From a bacterium (lineage in GTDB: Bacteria > Desulfobacterota > Binatia > HRBIN30 > CADEER01): a DNA stretch of 64,000 bases. The DNA is taken from the NCBI GenBank assembly GCA_019637795.1, contig JAHBUY010000005.1, forward strand, positions 124,001 through 188,000, written 5' to 3'. The translations under genes were made by a program, and so were the position numbers. The stretch's first letter is position 1; every line of letters starts with the position of its first letter. The notes beneath the pieces were generated by a model that saw only the letters and a list, made by a program, of their open reading frames with translations, searched no databases and was not told where the DNA came from. Positions 40,932-49,831 of this stretch are shown piece by piece.

Positions 40932-43616
40932 ATGATGGTCGTGCCCACCGCAGTCCGCCGCGCCGCTCGGCGTCGCCTGATCGCCTGCCTGCTCGCCGTG
41001 TCGGCGCTGGCGCCGGCGGCGCCGATCGGCGCGCAGACCTGTCCCGGCGACTGCGATGGCAGCGGCGTCGTCGGCGTCGAGGAGGTGGTCCGCGCCGTCG
41101 CCATCGCGCTCGGCACGCTGCCGGTCGCCGCCTGCCCCGCGGCGGACCGCAACGGCGACGGCGCGGTGACGATCGACGACCTGATCGCCGCCGCCGGCAG
41201 CGTGCTGAACGGCTGTCCGGCGACCCCCACGGCGACCGCGACGCCGACGACGAGCCGCACGGCGACGGCGAGCCCGACGGCCACCGACACGCACACGCCA
41301 TTTCCGACCGACACCGCGACCTCGACGCCCACGGCGACGCCGACCGCCAGCCGCACCGCGACGCCGACCGACACGCCGCCCCCCACCGCGACCGACAGCC
41401 CGACGCCGACCGAGACCGGCACCGCCACCGCGACCCCATTGCCGGACGCGGCGACGCTGTTGCTGCGGGTGCGCCCTGCCGGCGCCGACGACGCCGCGCT
41501 GCAACTCTCCGGCGTCCGCCTGGATGGCCCAGCGGCCGCGGGGCGCGCGGTCGCCTACGGGCCGGTCGCCCTGACCGTGACCGCCGAGGACGCCGACCCG
41601 GTCGAGCAGCGCCTGCCCGACGGGCTCGCCCCGGGCACCTGGCTGCACCACATCGGCGTCGCCGCCGGCAGCGCGGCGTACGCGCAGCACCAGCGCACGC
41701 TCGTCGTCGCCGATCCCGCCGCGCCGGCCATCGTCGAATGGCGGCTCTTCCGCTCGCTGCTCACGGTGACGCGCGATGACGACGCCGGCGACGGCGTGTG
41801 CGACGAGAGCTGCACCCTGCGCGACGCCGTCGACGCGTCCGCCACGGCGCCGCCGCCGGCGCTCATCCGCTTCGCCGCCGACCGCCTCGCCGACGGCGAG
41901 GGCCGCGTCCGCATCCGCGTCGACCGCAACCCGCCGCTGCGCCTGCGCGCGCCCGGCACCATGATCGACGGCCGCGACGCGGCCGGGCATCCGTCGCCGC
42001 TCGACGGCTTCGCGGAGCGCTTCTACCCGACGACCATCACCCTGGTCGCCGAGAACGCCAACCCCGATCCGAAACCCGGCCTCGCCTGCCCCTGCCAGGA
42101 GTCGAACGGCGGCGTGCTGCGCGTGCAGGCCGAGGGCGTGCGCCTCGAGGGGCTCGCCATCGTCCGCCAGCTCGCCGCCGAGGGGAGCATCTGCTGCGGC
42201 GACCAGGACCTCGTCGACTTCGACGCCGGCAGCCGCGGCGGCGCCGTCGCGACCTGCCTCCTCGACGGCGGCGGGCGCGCCATCAGCAGCGCCCAGGTGG
42301 CGCAGGGCGAGACGCACGCGCCCACCGGCAAGGACTGCGTCGAGGCGCGCAACACCGGCGCCACCGCCGACGATCCGATCGTCGTCGCCGACAGCGAGCT
42401 GCGCTACTGTCACGACCGCGGCGTGAAGAGCAAGCTCGGCGCCCTGCGCCTGGAGCGCAACTGGATCCATCACAACCTGCGCGGCGGCGTCTTCGCCCTG
42501 TCACCCACCGCCGGCACCACCGGCACCGGCGTCATCGAGGCGGTGGGCAACCTCATCGAGGGCAGCGGCCGCAACTGCCCGAGCGGCGACCCGCGCGCCT
42601 GCGGGCCGGCGCAGGCGATCACCCGCACCCAGGCCTCGGAGCTGTCGGCGCAGGGCAACCGCACGGCGCTGGTCACCGAGGGCAACGTCGTGCGCGGCGG
42701 CGTCCTGCAGGGCCTCTACTTCCAGGGCCGCTCCGCCGGCGCCATCAACGGCGACTACGTCTGCGGCATCAGCAACGGCAGCGGCGCCGGCATCGGCATC
42801 CTGGTCAAACAGGCGACGCCGATGCCGCCGGTGCCCTGCCTGAGCGAGGGCGACTGCGAGGACGACGGCATCTGCCTCGACGGCGTCTGCGTCGACGACA
42901 CCGGCGGCGCCCCCGAGGTGTCGGCGCGCGGCGTCACCACCGTCTGGAACGGCGACTCCGGCGTGCGCCTGAACGGCTATCGCAGCGCCGACTTCGGCAG
43001 CGAGGGCGACGCCGGCGGCAACGCCTTCACCAACAACGGCTTCACCGAGGCGGGCACGGCGCGCCTGAAGCGCAATTTCGTCAACGCGCTGGTCGACACC
43101 GCCGTGCTCGCGGCGGCGCGGGGCAACCAGTGGCAGCACTGCTACCCGAGCAGCGGCGCCAGCGCCGACGCCTGCAGCGCCACCGCGATCTCGCGCAACG
43201 ACACCAACAACAGCAACACCGGCGCGCCGGATCGGGTCGACGCAAGCGACGCCGAGCCGCACGCCTCGACGGCCGCGCCCGTCATCGACGCGGTGACGCC
43301 ATCGCGCGCCGCCGCCGGCGAGCCGGTGCGCATCGTCGGTCGCGGCTTCGACGCCATCTCCGGGCACGCCGGCGGCAGCCGCGACTGTCGCGCCCTGGCG
43401 AGCGGCAACGGCTGCGCGCCGCTGCGCGGCACCTGCGTCGAGGTCCTGGCCGACGGCCAGTGGGTCGAGGTCGCCGACGTTCTCGGCGTCACCCCCACCC
43501 ACCTGGTCGTCCGCTCGCCGATCACCTGCGCGGCGCCGACCGAGCTGCGCGTCCGCCGCCGCGCCCTCGACGGCGCCGAGGTGGTGTCGGCGCCGGTGCC
43601 CTTCTGCCGCAACTGA
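40932..43616 (+). CDS. Secreted parallel beta-helix protein with dockerin-like module and Thr/Pro linker
   Basis: The 894-residue protein has a signal peptide (ACLLAVSALAPAAPIGAQ), then a double dockerin-like module (CPGDCDGSGVVGVEEVV and DRNGDGAVTIDDLI) at about residues 37-95. A linker of about 75 residues with repeated TPT follows. A CSLREA-like segment (TVTRDDDAGDGVCDE, CTLRDAVDAS) introduces a region of repeated short strands and polar turns that reads as a right-handed beta-helix (about 270-760). It ends in an IPT/TIG-like domain (PVIDAVTPSRAAAGEPVRIV). It is probably a surface protein; some relatives bind or cut polysaccharide, but no catalytic motif is seen. The EF-hand module is N-terminal, unlike usual dockerins. 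Confidence 0.75.
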   Translation: MMVVPTAVRRAARRRLIACLLAVSALAPAAPIGAQTCPGDCDGSGVVGVEEVVRAVAIALGTLPVAACPAADRNGDGAVTIDDLIAAAGSVLNGCPATPTATATPTTSRTATASPTATDTHTPFPTDTATSTPTATPTASRTATPTDTPPPTATDSPTPTETGTATATPLPDAATLLLRVRPAGADDAALQLSGVRLDGPAAAGRAVAYGPVALTVTAEDADPVEQRLPDGLAPGTWLHHIGVAAGSAAYAQHQRTLVVADPAAPAIVEWRLFRSLLTVTRDDDAGDGVCDESCTLRDAVDASATAPPPALIRFAADRLADGEGRVRIRVDRNPPLRLRAPGTMIDGRDAAGHPSPLDGFAERFYPTTITLVAENANPDPKPGLACPCQESNGGVLRVQAEGVRLEGLAIVRQLAAEGSICCGDQDLVDFDAGSRGGAVATCLLDGGGRAISSAQVAQGETHAPTGKDCVEARNTGATADDPIVVADSELRYCHDRGVKSKLGALRLERNWIHHNLRGGVFALSPTAGTTGTGVIEAVGNLIEGSGRNCPSGDPRACGPAQAITRTQASELSAQGNRTALVTEGNVVRGGVLQGLYFQGRSAGAINGDYVCGISNGSGAGIGILVKQATPMPPVPCLSEGDCEDDGICLDGVCVDDTGGAPEVSARGVTTVWNGDSGVRLNGYRSADFGSEGDAGGNAFTNNGFTEAGTARLKRNFVNALVDTAVLAAARGNQWQHCYPSSGASADACSATAISRNDTNNSNTGAPDRVDASDAEPHASTAAPVIDAVTPSRAAAGEPVRIVGRGFDAISGHAGGSRDCRALASGNGCAPLRGTCVEVLADGQWVEVADVLGVTPTHLVVRSPITCAAPTELRVRRRALDGAEVVSAPVPFCRN

Positions 43617-43646
43617 GCGGCGCAACGGCCGGGCGGGCCCGCGCGC

Positions 43647-44210
43647 TCACGGCGCGGTGCCGAAATCGACCTTGGGCACCTGCTGCGCGGCCGCCGAGAC
43701 CTCGAAGTACTTCTCCGGGCCGAAGCCGATGAAGCGGGCATAGAGCGCCTGCGGCAGGCGCTTCACGTACGTGTTGTACTCCTGGACCGTGTCGTTGTAG
43801 CGCTTGCGCTCGACCGCGATGCGGTTCTCGGTGCCCGCCAGCTCGTCGGAGAGGCGCGCGAACTGCTCGTTGGCCTTCAACTGCGGGTAGCTCTCGGCGA
43901 TCGCCAGCAGGCGGCCGAGGGCGCCGGAGACGTCGGTGGCGGCGTCGATCTGCTCGTCCCGCGTCCTCGCGGCGAGCAGCCGGGCGCGGGCGTTGGCGAC
44001 CGATTCGAAGATCTCCTTCTCGTGCGTCGCATAGCCCTTGGTCACCTCGACCAGGTTCGGGATCAGGTCGTTGCGGCGCTGGAGCTGGTTCATCACCTGC
44101 GCCCAGGCCGAATCGACCGCCTCCTTCATGGTGACCATGGTGTTGTAGCCGCAGCCGCTCATGGTCAGCAGCAGCACGACGCTCGTCACTGCCACGCGCA
44201 TCCGTCGCAT
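43647..44210 (-). CDS. LemA-family lipoprotein
   Basis: This 187-residue protein matches LemA: AVDSAWAQVMNQLQRRNDLIPNLV is the family signature, followed by GYATHEKEIFESVANARARL and YNTYVKRLPQALYARFIGF. The N-terminus is a signal peptide with a lipobox (LLTMSGC). The start at 44210 has AAGGAGGGG in front; a second ATG three codons on is also possible. LemA function is unknown; it is usually paired with a TPM-domain protein, as here. The gene is the last of a three-gene minus-strand operon. Confidence 0.9.
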   Translation of the reverse strand: MRRMRVAVTSVVLLLTMSGCGYNTMVTMKEAVDSAWAQVMNQLQRRNDLIPNLVEVTKGYATHEKEIFESVANARARLLAARTRDEQIDAATDVSGALGRLLAIAESYPQLKANEQFARLSDELAGTENRIAVERKRYNDTVQEYNTYVKRLPQALYARFIGFGPEKYFEVSAAAQQVPKVDFGTAP

Positions 44211-44238
44211 GATCCCCTCCTTCCGTCGCATCGTCGCT

Positions 44239-44982
44239 TCACCAGCTCCGCCCCGCGCCGCCGCCGCCGAAGCCGCCGCCGCCGAATCCACCGAAGCCGC
44301 CGCCACCGCCGCCGAAGCCGCCGAAGCCATCGTGGCGGCCGCCGAACCCGCCCGGGATGAACACCGGGCCGCCACCGCCGCGCAGGCCGCGGCGGGTGGC
44401 GCGGCTCATGAGCAGCATCACCAGCACCAACGCCAGCACGACCACCCAGAAGGGAATCTGCGGCGCCGCCGCGGGCGGGCGCGGCGCGGGGACGCCGCTG
44501 AGCGCGACGCCGCGCTCGCCGGCGATGCGCTGCGCCATCTGGGCGACGCCGCGCCAGATCCCCTCGCCGTAGCGGCCGGCGCGGAACTCCGGCACCATCT
44601 CGCGATCCTGGATGCTGCCCACCAGCCCGTCGGGCAGCACGCCCTCGACGCCATAGCCGGTGACCACGCGCACCCTGCGGTCGCGCACCGCCACCAGCAC
44701 CAGCACGCCCGTGTCCTGCCCCTTCTCGCCGACCTTCCACGCCTCCGCGACCTTCATGGCGTAGGAGAAGTCGTCGAGCGGCGCCGTCGTGTCCACGGTC
44801 AGCACGGCGATCTCGGCGCCGGTCTTCTGCTGCAGCTCCTGCGCCAGCGCCTCGATGCGCGCCCGGCTGGCGGCGTCGATGACGCCCGCCTGGTCGGTGA
44901 CGAAGCCGCGCGGCGCCGGGATCTGCTGCGCGGCGGCGGCGCCGGCGAGCACCCCCACCAGCAGGGGAATCAGACTACGCAC
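44239..44982 (-). CDS. TPM-domain (YgcG-like) membrane protein
   Basis: This 247-residue protein has a signal peptide (LVGVLAGAAAAQQ), a TPM domain (about 25-150; GFVTDQAGVIDAASRARIEA, AEIAVLTVDT and VRVVTGYGVEGVLPDG), one transmembrane helix (FWVVVLALVLVMLLM) and a Gly/Phe-rich tail with repeated GGFGG. TPM domains are proposed to act in photosystem repair or as phosphatase-like folds; bacterial YgcG proteins are uncharacterised. The GTG start overlaps the nucleotidyltransferase gene by 8 bases, and lemA follows after 28 bases. Confidence 0.88.
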   Translation of the reverse strand: MRSLIPLLVGVLAGAAAAQQIPAPRGFVTDQAGVIDAASRARIEALAQELQQKTGAEIAVLTVDTTAPLDDFSYAMKVAEAWKVGEKGQDTGVLVLVAVRDRRVRVVTGYGVEGVLPDGLVGSIQDREMVPEFRAGRYGEGIWRGVAQMAQRIAGERGVALSGVPAPRPPAAAPQIPFWVVVLALVLVMLLMSRATRRGLRGGGGPVFIPGGFGGRHDGFGGFGGGGGGFGGFGGGGFGGGGAGRSW

Positions 44983-45694
44983 AGTCGGCCACCACGGCGG
45001 CGACCAGGCGCTCGATCTCGTCGACGTAGCTCGCCGCGTGCTGGCCGAGCCCGGCGGGATTGTCGGCCTGCCGCTGCGCCAGCACGCGCCGCAGCGCCGG
45101 CAGCGGCCCGACCACCGTCTCGCCCGCCGCCAGCACGGCGGCGAAGTCGGGCGGCTCGGCCATCCCGCGCAGGCGCAGCAGGTGGCGGGTGACGGTGACG
45201 AAGCTCCTGATCGAGTCGAGCATCATCGTCGCCAGGTCGGCGGGGCGCGCCGCGTGCTCGACGTAGTAGGCGCGCAGGCGCAGCAGCTTGCCGAACGCCT
45301 CCTGGGCGCACTCGCGGCGCAGCGCCGCCTCGTCGGTACCGAGGGCCAGGAAGGGATCGCTGCCGGCGAGCAGCCGGTGCTGGCGGCGGATGTCGTCGAG
45401 CTCCATCGGGAACAGCCGGCAGGCCTGCGCCACCTGCCCCTCGTCGAGCAGCACCGGCAGGGCGAAGCCCTTGGGCCGCCAGCGCGCGACCACCGGCGCC
45501 AGCGCGTCGAGCGACGCCACCGCGACGCGCCGCAGGACGATGGCGGTGTTGATGTCGGAGCGGCCGGCGACCCAATCGGCGCCCGCGGCGCTGCCGTAGA
45601 GGACGACGCCGACGGCGGCCTCGCCGAGCGCCTGCACGACCTCGGCGGCATAGGCCTGCACCTGCTGCTCGGCGCGCGGGTCGAGCGTCGGCAT
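44975..45694 (-). CDS. Nucleotidyltransferase-fold protein
   Basis: This 239-residue protein has a Pol-beta-type nucleotidyltransferase motif (GVVLYGSAAGADWVAGRSDIN) in which the glycine-serine is present but the second acidic residue of the usual DxD is Asn (SDIN). The remaining C-terminal half is helical (CAQEAFGKLLRLRAYYVEH and LRLRGMAEPPDFAAVLA), as in HEPN-like or antitoxin-linked folds. Whether it transfers nucleotides is doubtful. The long frame that continues upstream is a shadow of the mannosidase gene. It lies 150 bases from the divergent mannosidase. Confidence 0.7.
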   Translation of the reverse strand: MPTLDPRAEQQVQAYAAEVVQALGEAAVGVVLYGSAAGADWVAGRSDINTAIVLRRVAVASLDALAPVVARWRPKGFALPVLLDEGQVAQACRLFPMELDDIRRQHRLLAGSDPFLALGTDEAALRRECAQEAFGKLLRLRAYYVEHAARPADLATMMLDSIRSFVTVTRHLLRLRGMAEPPDFAAVLAAGETVVGPLPALRRVLAQRQADNPAGLGQHAASYVDEIERLVAAVVADCA

Positions 45695-45844
45695 GCGCGG
45701 ACTATACCCGATCGGCGACCGCGCACCAGCGGCGGCGGCGCGCGGGAACGCGCCGCCGGCGAGACGCGCGCCGCGACGCCGGGATGGGAGCGCGCCGCCC
45801 GCCCTCCCCTTGCCCCGTCGGCGCGTATCCGCGTAACTGACGGC

Positions 45845-48397
45845 ATGCGCCGCTGCCTGATCGTCTCCCACTTCCACTGGGATCGCGAATGGTATCGCAC
45901 CTTCGAATCGTACCGGGGGCGGCTGGCGGACGCCGTGGATCGCGTGCTCGAGCTGCTCGACGCCGACCCGGGCTATCACTTCCTGCTCGACGGGCAGACG
46001 GTGGTGCTCGAGGACTATCTCGCGGTGCGGCCGCAGCGCCGGGACGAGCTCGCGGCCTGGCTGCGCGCCGGCCGGCTCGCCACCGGCCCGTGGTACGTGC
46101 AGCCCGACTCGCTCCTGCCGTCGGGCGAGGCGCTGGTGCGCAACCTCCTCTACGGGACGCGCCTGGCGGCGGAGTTCGGCAGCCGCCCGTCGCGCATCGC
46201 CTACGTCCCCGACTCCTTCGGCCACCCGGCGCAGTTCCCGCAGCTCTTCGCCGGCTTCGGCCTCGACACCTTCATCTACTGGCGCGGCAACGGCAGCGAG
46301 ATCGACCGCCTCGGCGGCCTCTACCGCTGGCAGGCGCCGGACGGCAGCGTGGTCACCGCGCTGCTGTTGCGCGACGGCTACTTCAACGCCGCCTGCCTGC
46401 CAGACGATGCCGAGCAGGCGGCGGCGCGGCTCGCCGCCTATCTGCAGAAGCTCGACGCCGGCGGCGGACCGCGCCTGCTGATGAACGGCTTCGATCACAT
46501 GCTGCCCGACGCGCACGTGGGTGCCGTCGCCGAGGCCCTGCAGGCGCTCGTCGAGGCGCCGGTCGAACGCGGCCTGCTCGACGATCTGGTCGTCGCGCCC
46601 CCGCTCGATCAGCCGCCATTCCGCGGCCCGCTGGTCGGCGCCCGGCTCGCCAACCTGCTGCCCGGCGTGTGGTCGACGCGCATGCCGATCAAGCTCGCCA
46701 ACCGCCGCTGCGAGGCGCTGCTCGAAGGCTGGGCCGAACCGTGGGCGGCGCTGGCGCACGCGCTCGGCGCGCTCGACGAGCGGCCGGCCGTCCGCCTCGC
46801 CTGGAAACGGGTGCTGCACAACCAGGCGCACGACTCGCTGTGCGGCTGCTCGGTCGATGCGGTCGCGGCGCAGGTGATGGGCCGCTACGAGAGCGCCAAC
46901 GGGCTGGCCCGTGAAACCGTCACCCGACTGCTCGAGCGGCTCGCCGGCCACGACGTCGAGCGGCGCACCCCCGACGTCGTCGAGCACGACGTCGCGGTGT
47001 TCAACCCGTCGCCGCATCTGCGTACCGACGTCGTCCACGTCGCCCTCGATCCCTATCCGAGCTTCAGCCTGCAGCTCGGCCAGCCGCAGTTCCCGCGCTT
47101 CACGCTCGCCGCCTTCGAGGAGCCGGGCTTCGCGATCGACGGCCAGCCGGTGCGCATCGTCCCCTCCGACGACCCGCAGCGCACGCGCTGGCTGCCGATC
47201 CAGTCGCCGCTCGATCTCGAGTTCGTCGCCGCCGACGTGCCCCCGTTCGGGTACCGCCGCTTCACCCTGACGCAGATCGCGCGCGGCGAGGAGGTGGTCG
47301 ACGAGGGACGCGACATCGCCGCCGGCGACGTGCGCGCCGAGGTCGCGGACGACGGCACGATCGCGGTCGAGCTCGGCGGCCGCCGCTTCGGCGGCCTGCT
47401 GACGATCGAGGATCTGGGCGACGGCGGCGACACCTACGACTTCGACGCCATCCCCGGCGATCCCGGCGGCAAGCTGGCGGCCGTCAGTTGGCGCCGCCTG
47501 CGCCATCCCTCCGGCATCCACCGGCTCGAGATCACGCGCGTCCTCAACGTCCCGGTCGGCGTCCACGAGGACCGCGAGCAGCGCGCCGAGGAAGGCACGG
47601 CGCTGCGGGTGATCACCGAGGTACGGGTCGCCCCCGGCGTCCCGCGCGTCGACGTCGTGGTGCGCATCCACAACACCGCCCGCGACCATCGGGTGCGCCT
47701 GCGCATCCCCACCGGGGCGGCGACCGCGGTGGTTGCCGCCACCACTTTCGACGTCGGACCGCCGACCCACCACGGGCCGCACGACCACGACTGGGTGCAC
47801 CCGGCGCCCGCCACCTTTCCGCACCAGGGATGGATCAGCGCCAACGGCCTGACCGTCGTCGCCCCCGGGCTGCCGGAGGCGGAGGTCACCGACGCGGGCG
47901 AGATCGTCGTCACCCTGCTGCGCGCCGTCGGCTGGCTGGCGCGCTTCTCCCTGCGCAGCCGCATGCAGCCGGCGGGGCCGGTGATGCCGGTCGACGGCGC
48001 GCAGATGCTGGGCCCGCTCGAGGCGCGGCTGTCACTGCTCGCCGGCGCCGACCCGGTGGCGGCCCGCGACGCCGAGCTCGGGCTGCGCGGCGTCATCGCC
48101 GGCCATGCGCCGCTGCTGGCGCCGGGCCGCTCGCTGCTGTCGCTGGAGCGCAACGGCATCGTCCTCTCGGCGCTCAAGCCGGCCGAGGACGGGGACGGCG
48201 TGATCGTCCGCGTCCTCAACCCCACCGATGCCCCGCTCGAGGCGCGGCTGACCATCGCGCTGCCGATTCGCAGCGTCGAATCGGTGCGCCTCGACGAGAG
48301 CGCCGACGGCGCCGCCGTCGTGCACCACCGCGACGCCCTGCGCTGCGAGGTGCGGCCGCACGCGCTGCGCTCGCTGCGCGTGCGGCTGCTCGACTGA
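45845..48397 (+). CDS. Glycoside hydrolase family 38 (alpha-mannosidase-like)
   Basis: The 850-residue protein begins with the family's metal-site segment SHFHWDREWYRTFE (H11 and D13) and has the nucleophile region YVPDSFGHPAQFPQLF with Asp at 123. The third metal-ligand region HNQAHDSLCGCSVDAV is in place. The C-terminal half is the beta-sandwich domain found in GH38 enzymes (for example RVLNVPVGVHEDREQR). It hydrolyses alpha-mannosides or 2-O-(alpha-mannosyl)-glycerate; the bacterial mngB branch is one alternative. It has no signal peptide and is probably cytoplasmic. It is divergent from the nucleotidyltransferase and convergent with the sigma gene. Confidence 0.9.
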   Translation: MRRCLIVSHFHWDREWYRTFESYRGRLADAVDRVLELLDADPGYHFLLDGQTVVLEDYLAVRPQRRDELAAWLRAGRLATGPWYVQPDSLLPSGEALVRNLLYGTRLAAEFGSRPSRIAYVPDSFGHPAQFPQLFAGFGLDTFIYWRGNGSEIDRLGGLYRWQAPDGSVVTALLLRDGYFNAACLPDDAEQAAARLAAYLQKLDAGGGPRLLMNGFDHMLPDAHVGAVAEALQALVEAPVERGLLDDLVVAPPLDQPPFRGPLVGARLANLLPGVWSTRMPIKLANRRCEALLEGWAEPWAALAHALGALDERPAVRLAWKRVLHNQAHDSLCGCSVDAVAAQVMGRYESANGLARETVTRLLERLAGHDVERRTPDVVEHDVAVFNPSPHLRTDVVHVALDPYPSFSLQLGQPQFPRFTLAAFEEPGFAIDGQPVRIVPSDDPQRTRWLPIQSPLDLEFVAADVPPFGYRRFTLTQIARGEEVVDEGRDIAAGDVRAEVADDGTIAVELGGRRFGGLLTIEDLGDGGDTYDFDAIPGDPGGKLAAVSWRRLRHPSGIHRLEITRVLNVPVGVHEDREQRAEEGTALRVITEVRVAPGVPRVDVVVRIHNTARDHRVRLRIPTGAATAVVAATTFDVGPPTHHGPHDHDWVHPAPATFPHQGWISANGLTVVAPGLPEAEVTDAGEIVVTLLRAVGWLARFSLRSRMQPAGPVMPVDGAQMLGPLEARLSLLAGADPVAARDAELGLRGVIAGHAPLLAPGRSLLSLERNGIVLSALKPAEDGDGVIVRVLNPTDAPLEARLTIALPIRSVESVRLDESADGAAVVHHRDALRCEVRPHALRSLRVRLLD

Positions 48398-48401
48398 CCC
48401 G

Positions 48402-48431
48402 CCACGGCCGGGGGGGACGGCCGCGCCGTGG
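48402..48431. terminator. Hairpin between convergent mannosidase and sigma genes
   Basis: CCACGGC (48402-48408) and GCCGTGG (48425-48431) form a perfect 7-base inverted repeat with a 16-base GC-rich loop, filling the 34-base gap between the two stops. It has no T-run. Bidirectional termination is inferred from position. Confidence 0.4.
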
Positions 48432-49595
48432 TCAGCCGAGATAGTCGCCGAGCCCCTCCGCGATGCACGCCTTGCGCAGGCGCGCCAGGGCGCGCGTCTC
48501 GAGCTGGCGCACGCGCTCGCGGCTGACCCCGAGCTCGCTGCTCAGCGCCTCCAGGGTATGCGGGTCCTCGCGGCCGAGGCCGAAGCGGCGGCGGACGATG
48601 AGCTGCTCGCGCGGCGGCAACCCCTCGACCAGCGCGCCGAGGCGCTGGCCGAGCACCGTCTGCGCCACCTGCGATTCGGGATCGGCGATGGCGGCGGGCA
48701 GCACCGAGGCCAGCGGCCGGTCGTCGTCCGTCTGGGCTTCGGTGGAGACGTAGTGGAACGCCTGCGTCATGGTGGCGAAGCGCTCGCTGGCGATGCCCTC
48801 GGCGTCCGCCAGCACGCTGTCGTCGCCGTCGGTGTGGGTGCGGCCGACGCGGCGCCGCAACTGGTTCCAGTGCACCGGCGTGCGGATCAGATCGCCCTGC
48901 ATGTCGGCGGTGCGGCCGAGCTGCTGCCAGATCCACCACGAGGCGTAGGTGCTGAACTTCACCCCGCGCGCCGGCTGGTACTTCTCCACCGCCCGCATCA
49001 GGCCGAAGGTCCCCTCCTGGAAGAGATCGAGGAACGTCAGCGTGGGATGGTGGTAGCGGCGGGCCAGCGTCGCCACCAGGCGGACGTTGGCGCGCACCAT
49101 CTGATCGCGCAACTCGCGGTAGGCGGTCAGCGCGGCGCGCAGCTCGCGAATGAAGGCGCGCATCTGCGGCCGGGTCATGCCGCCGCTGCTGCCCGGATGG
49201 CGGCTTCCCACCGCCCGCTCGGCATAGCGCAGGATGGCCACGGCCTCGCGCTCGCGGAAATCCTGCTCCGGACGGACGACGCCGCGGCCGGCATTGCCGA
49301 GCGCCAGGCGACTCAGCCGCCGGGCGCCGCGCAGCACGCTGCGGATGCGCGCCCGCGCCTTGGTGATCTGCCGCGCCAGCACCTCCTCCTCGCCGCGGCT
49401 CAGCAACCCTTCGCGACCGAGGGCCACCGCGAACAGGCGCTCGGCGTCCGGCCGCCCGGACAGCTCGACGTCCGTCTCCTCGCTCTCGGCCACTTCCATC
49501 GTCGCCGCCACCGGATCGGCGGCCTCCTCGAGCGCGGTCTCCAACTCGTCGTCGGATACCGCCTCGCGCCTCGCGCCGCGCTCAGCCGACATCAT
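48432..49595 (-). CDS. Sigma-70 family factor, group 2 (RpoD/RpoS/RpoH-like)
   Basis: This 387-residue sigma factor has region 1.2 (REGLLSRGEEEVLARQI), region 2 with the core-binding and -10 motifs (DLFQEGTFGLMRAVEKYQPA, then VKFSTYASWWIWQQL and IRTPVHWNQLRR), and region 4.2 with the -35 helix-turn-helix (LEALSSELGVSRERVRQLE). The first 60 residues are acidic and variable. It is too short for the primary RpoD and is best seen as an alternative group 2 factor. Its start overlaps the stop of the beta-flower protein by 4 bases (ATGA), so both are translated together. Confidence 0.88.
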   Translation of the reverse strand: MMSAERGARREAVSDDELETALEEAADPVAATMEVAESEETDVELSGRPDAERLFAVALGREGLLSRGEEEVLARQITKARARIRSVLRGARRLSRLALGNAGRGVVRPEQDFREREAVAILRYAERAVGSRHPGSSGGMTRPQMRAFIRELRAALTAYRELRDQMVRANVRLVATLARRYHHPTLTFLDLFQEGTFGLMRAVEKYQPARGVKFSTYASWWIWQQLGRTADMQGDLIRTPVHWNQLRRRVGRTHTDGDDSVLADAEGIASERFATMTQAFHYVSTEAQTDDDRPLASVLPAAIADPESQVAQTVLGQRLGALVEGLPPREQLIVRRRFGLGREDPHTLEALSSELGVSRERVRQLETRALARLRKACIAEGLGDYLG

Positions 49596-49831
49596 CTCAG
49601 CTCCGCAAGTGGCGGCCGTGCCGTCTCGTCGCGCAGATAGCCGCGACAGGCGCCGCCCGGTTCGAAGAAACACCCCTGCGCGTTCAGGTAGCCGCGCTCG
49701 CGTCCGTCGGCGCCGATCACCCGCCCGCCGCGCACCAGCCGCCCCCAGCGCACGCCACGCTCGTCGAAGAGTTCCCCCGTGTCGTCCAGGTATCCGAGAT
49801 AGGCGCCGCGGAAGTCGAAGAAGTAGTACAT
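49592..49831 (-). CDS. Small 4-fold beta-flower-like protein
   Basis: The 79-residue protein reads as four repeats of about 16 residues: FFDFRGAYLGYLDD, ELFDERGVRWGRLVRG, RVIGADGRERGYLNA and CFFEPGGACRGYLRDE. Each has an aromatic or acidic pair, then a Gly turn and a conserved Gly-Tyr/Arg-Leu end, which fits a four-bladed beta-flower. I do not know a function for such proteins. The ATG at 49831 has GGAAGGAAG ahead of it. The gene is translationally coupled to the sigma factor that follows, so an effect on that factor is possible, but this is only inference. Confidence 0.7.
   Translation of the reverse strand: MYYFFDFRGAYLGYLDDTGELFDERGVRWGRLVRGGRVIGADGRERGYLNAQGCFFEPGGACRGYLRDETARPPLAELR

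Noticed and set aside
44975..47824. A 949-residue minus-strand frame containing the nucleotidyltransferase
   Set aside because: Only the last 239 residues match a protein family; the rest is opposite the GH38 gene.
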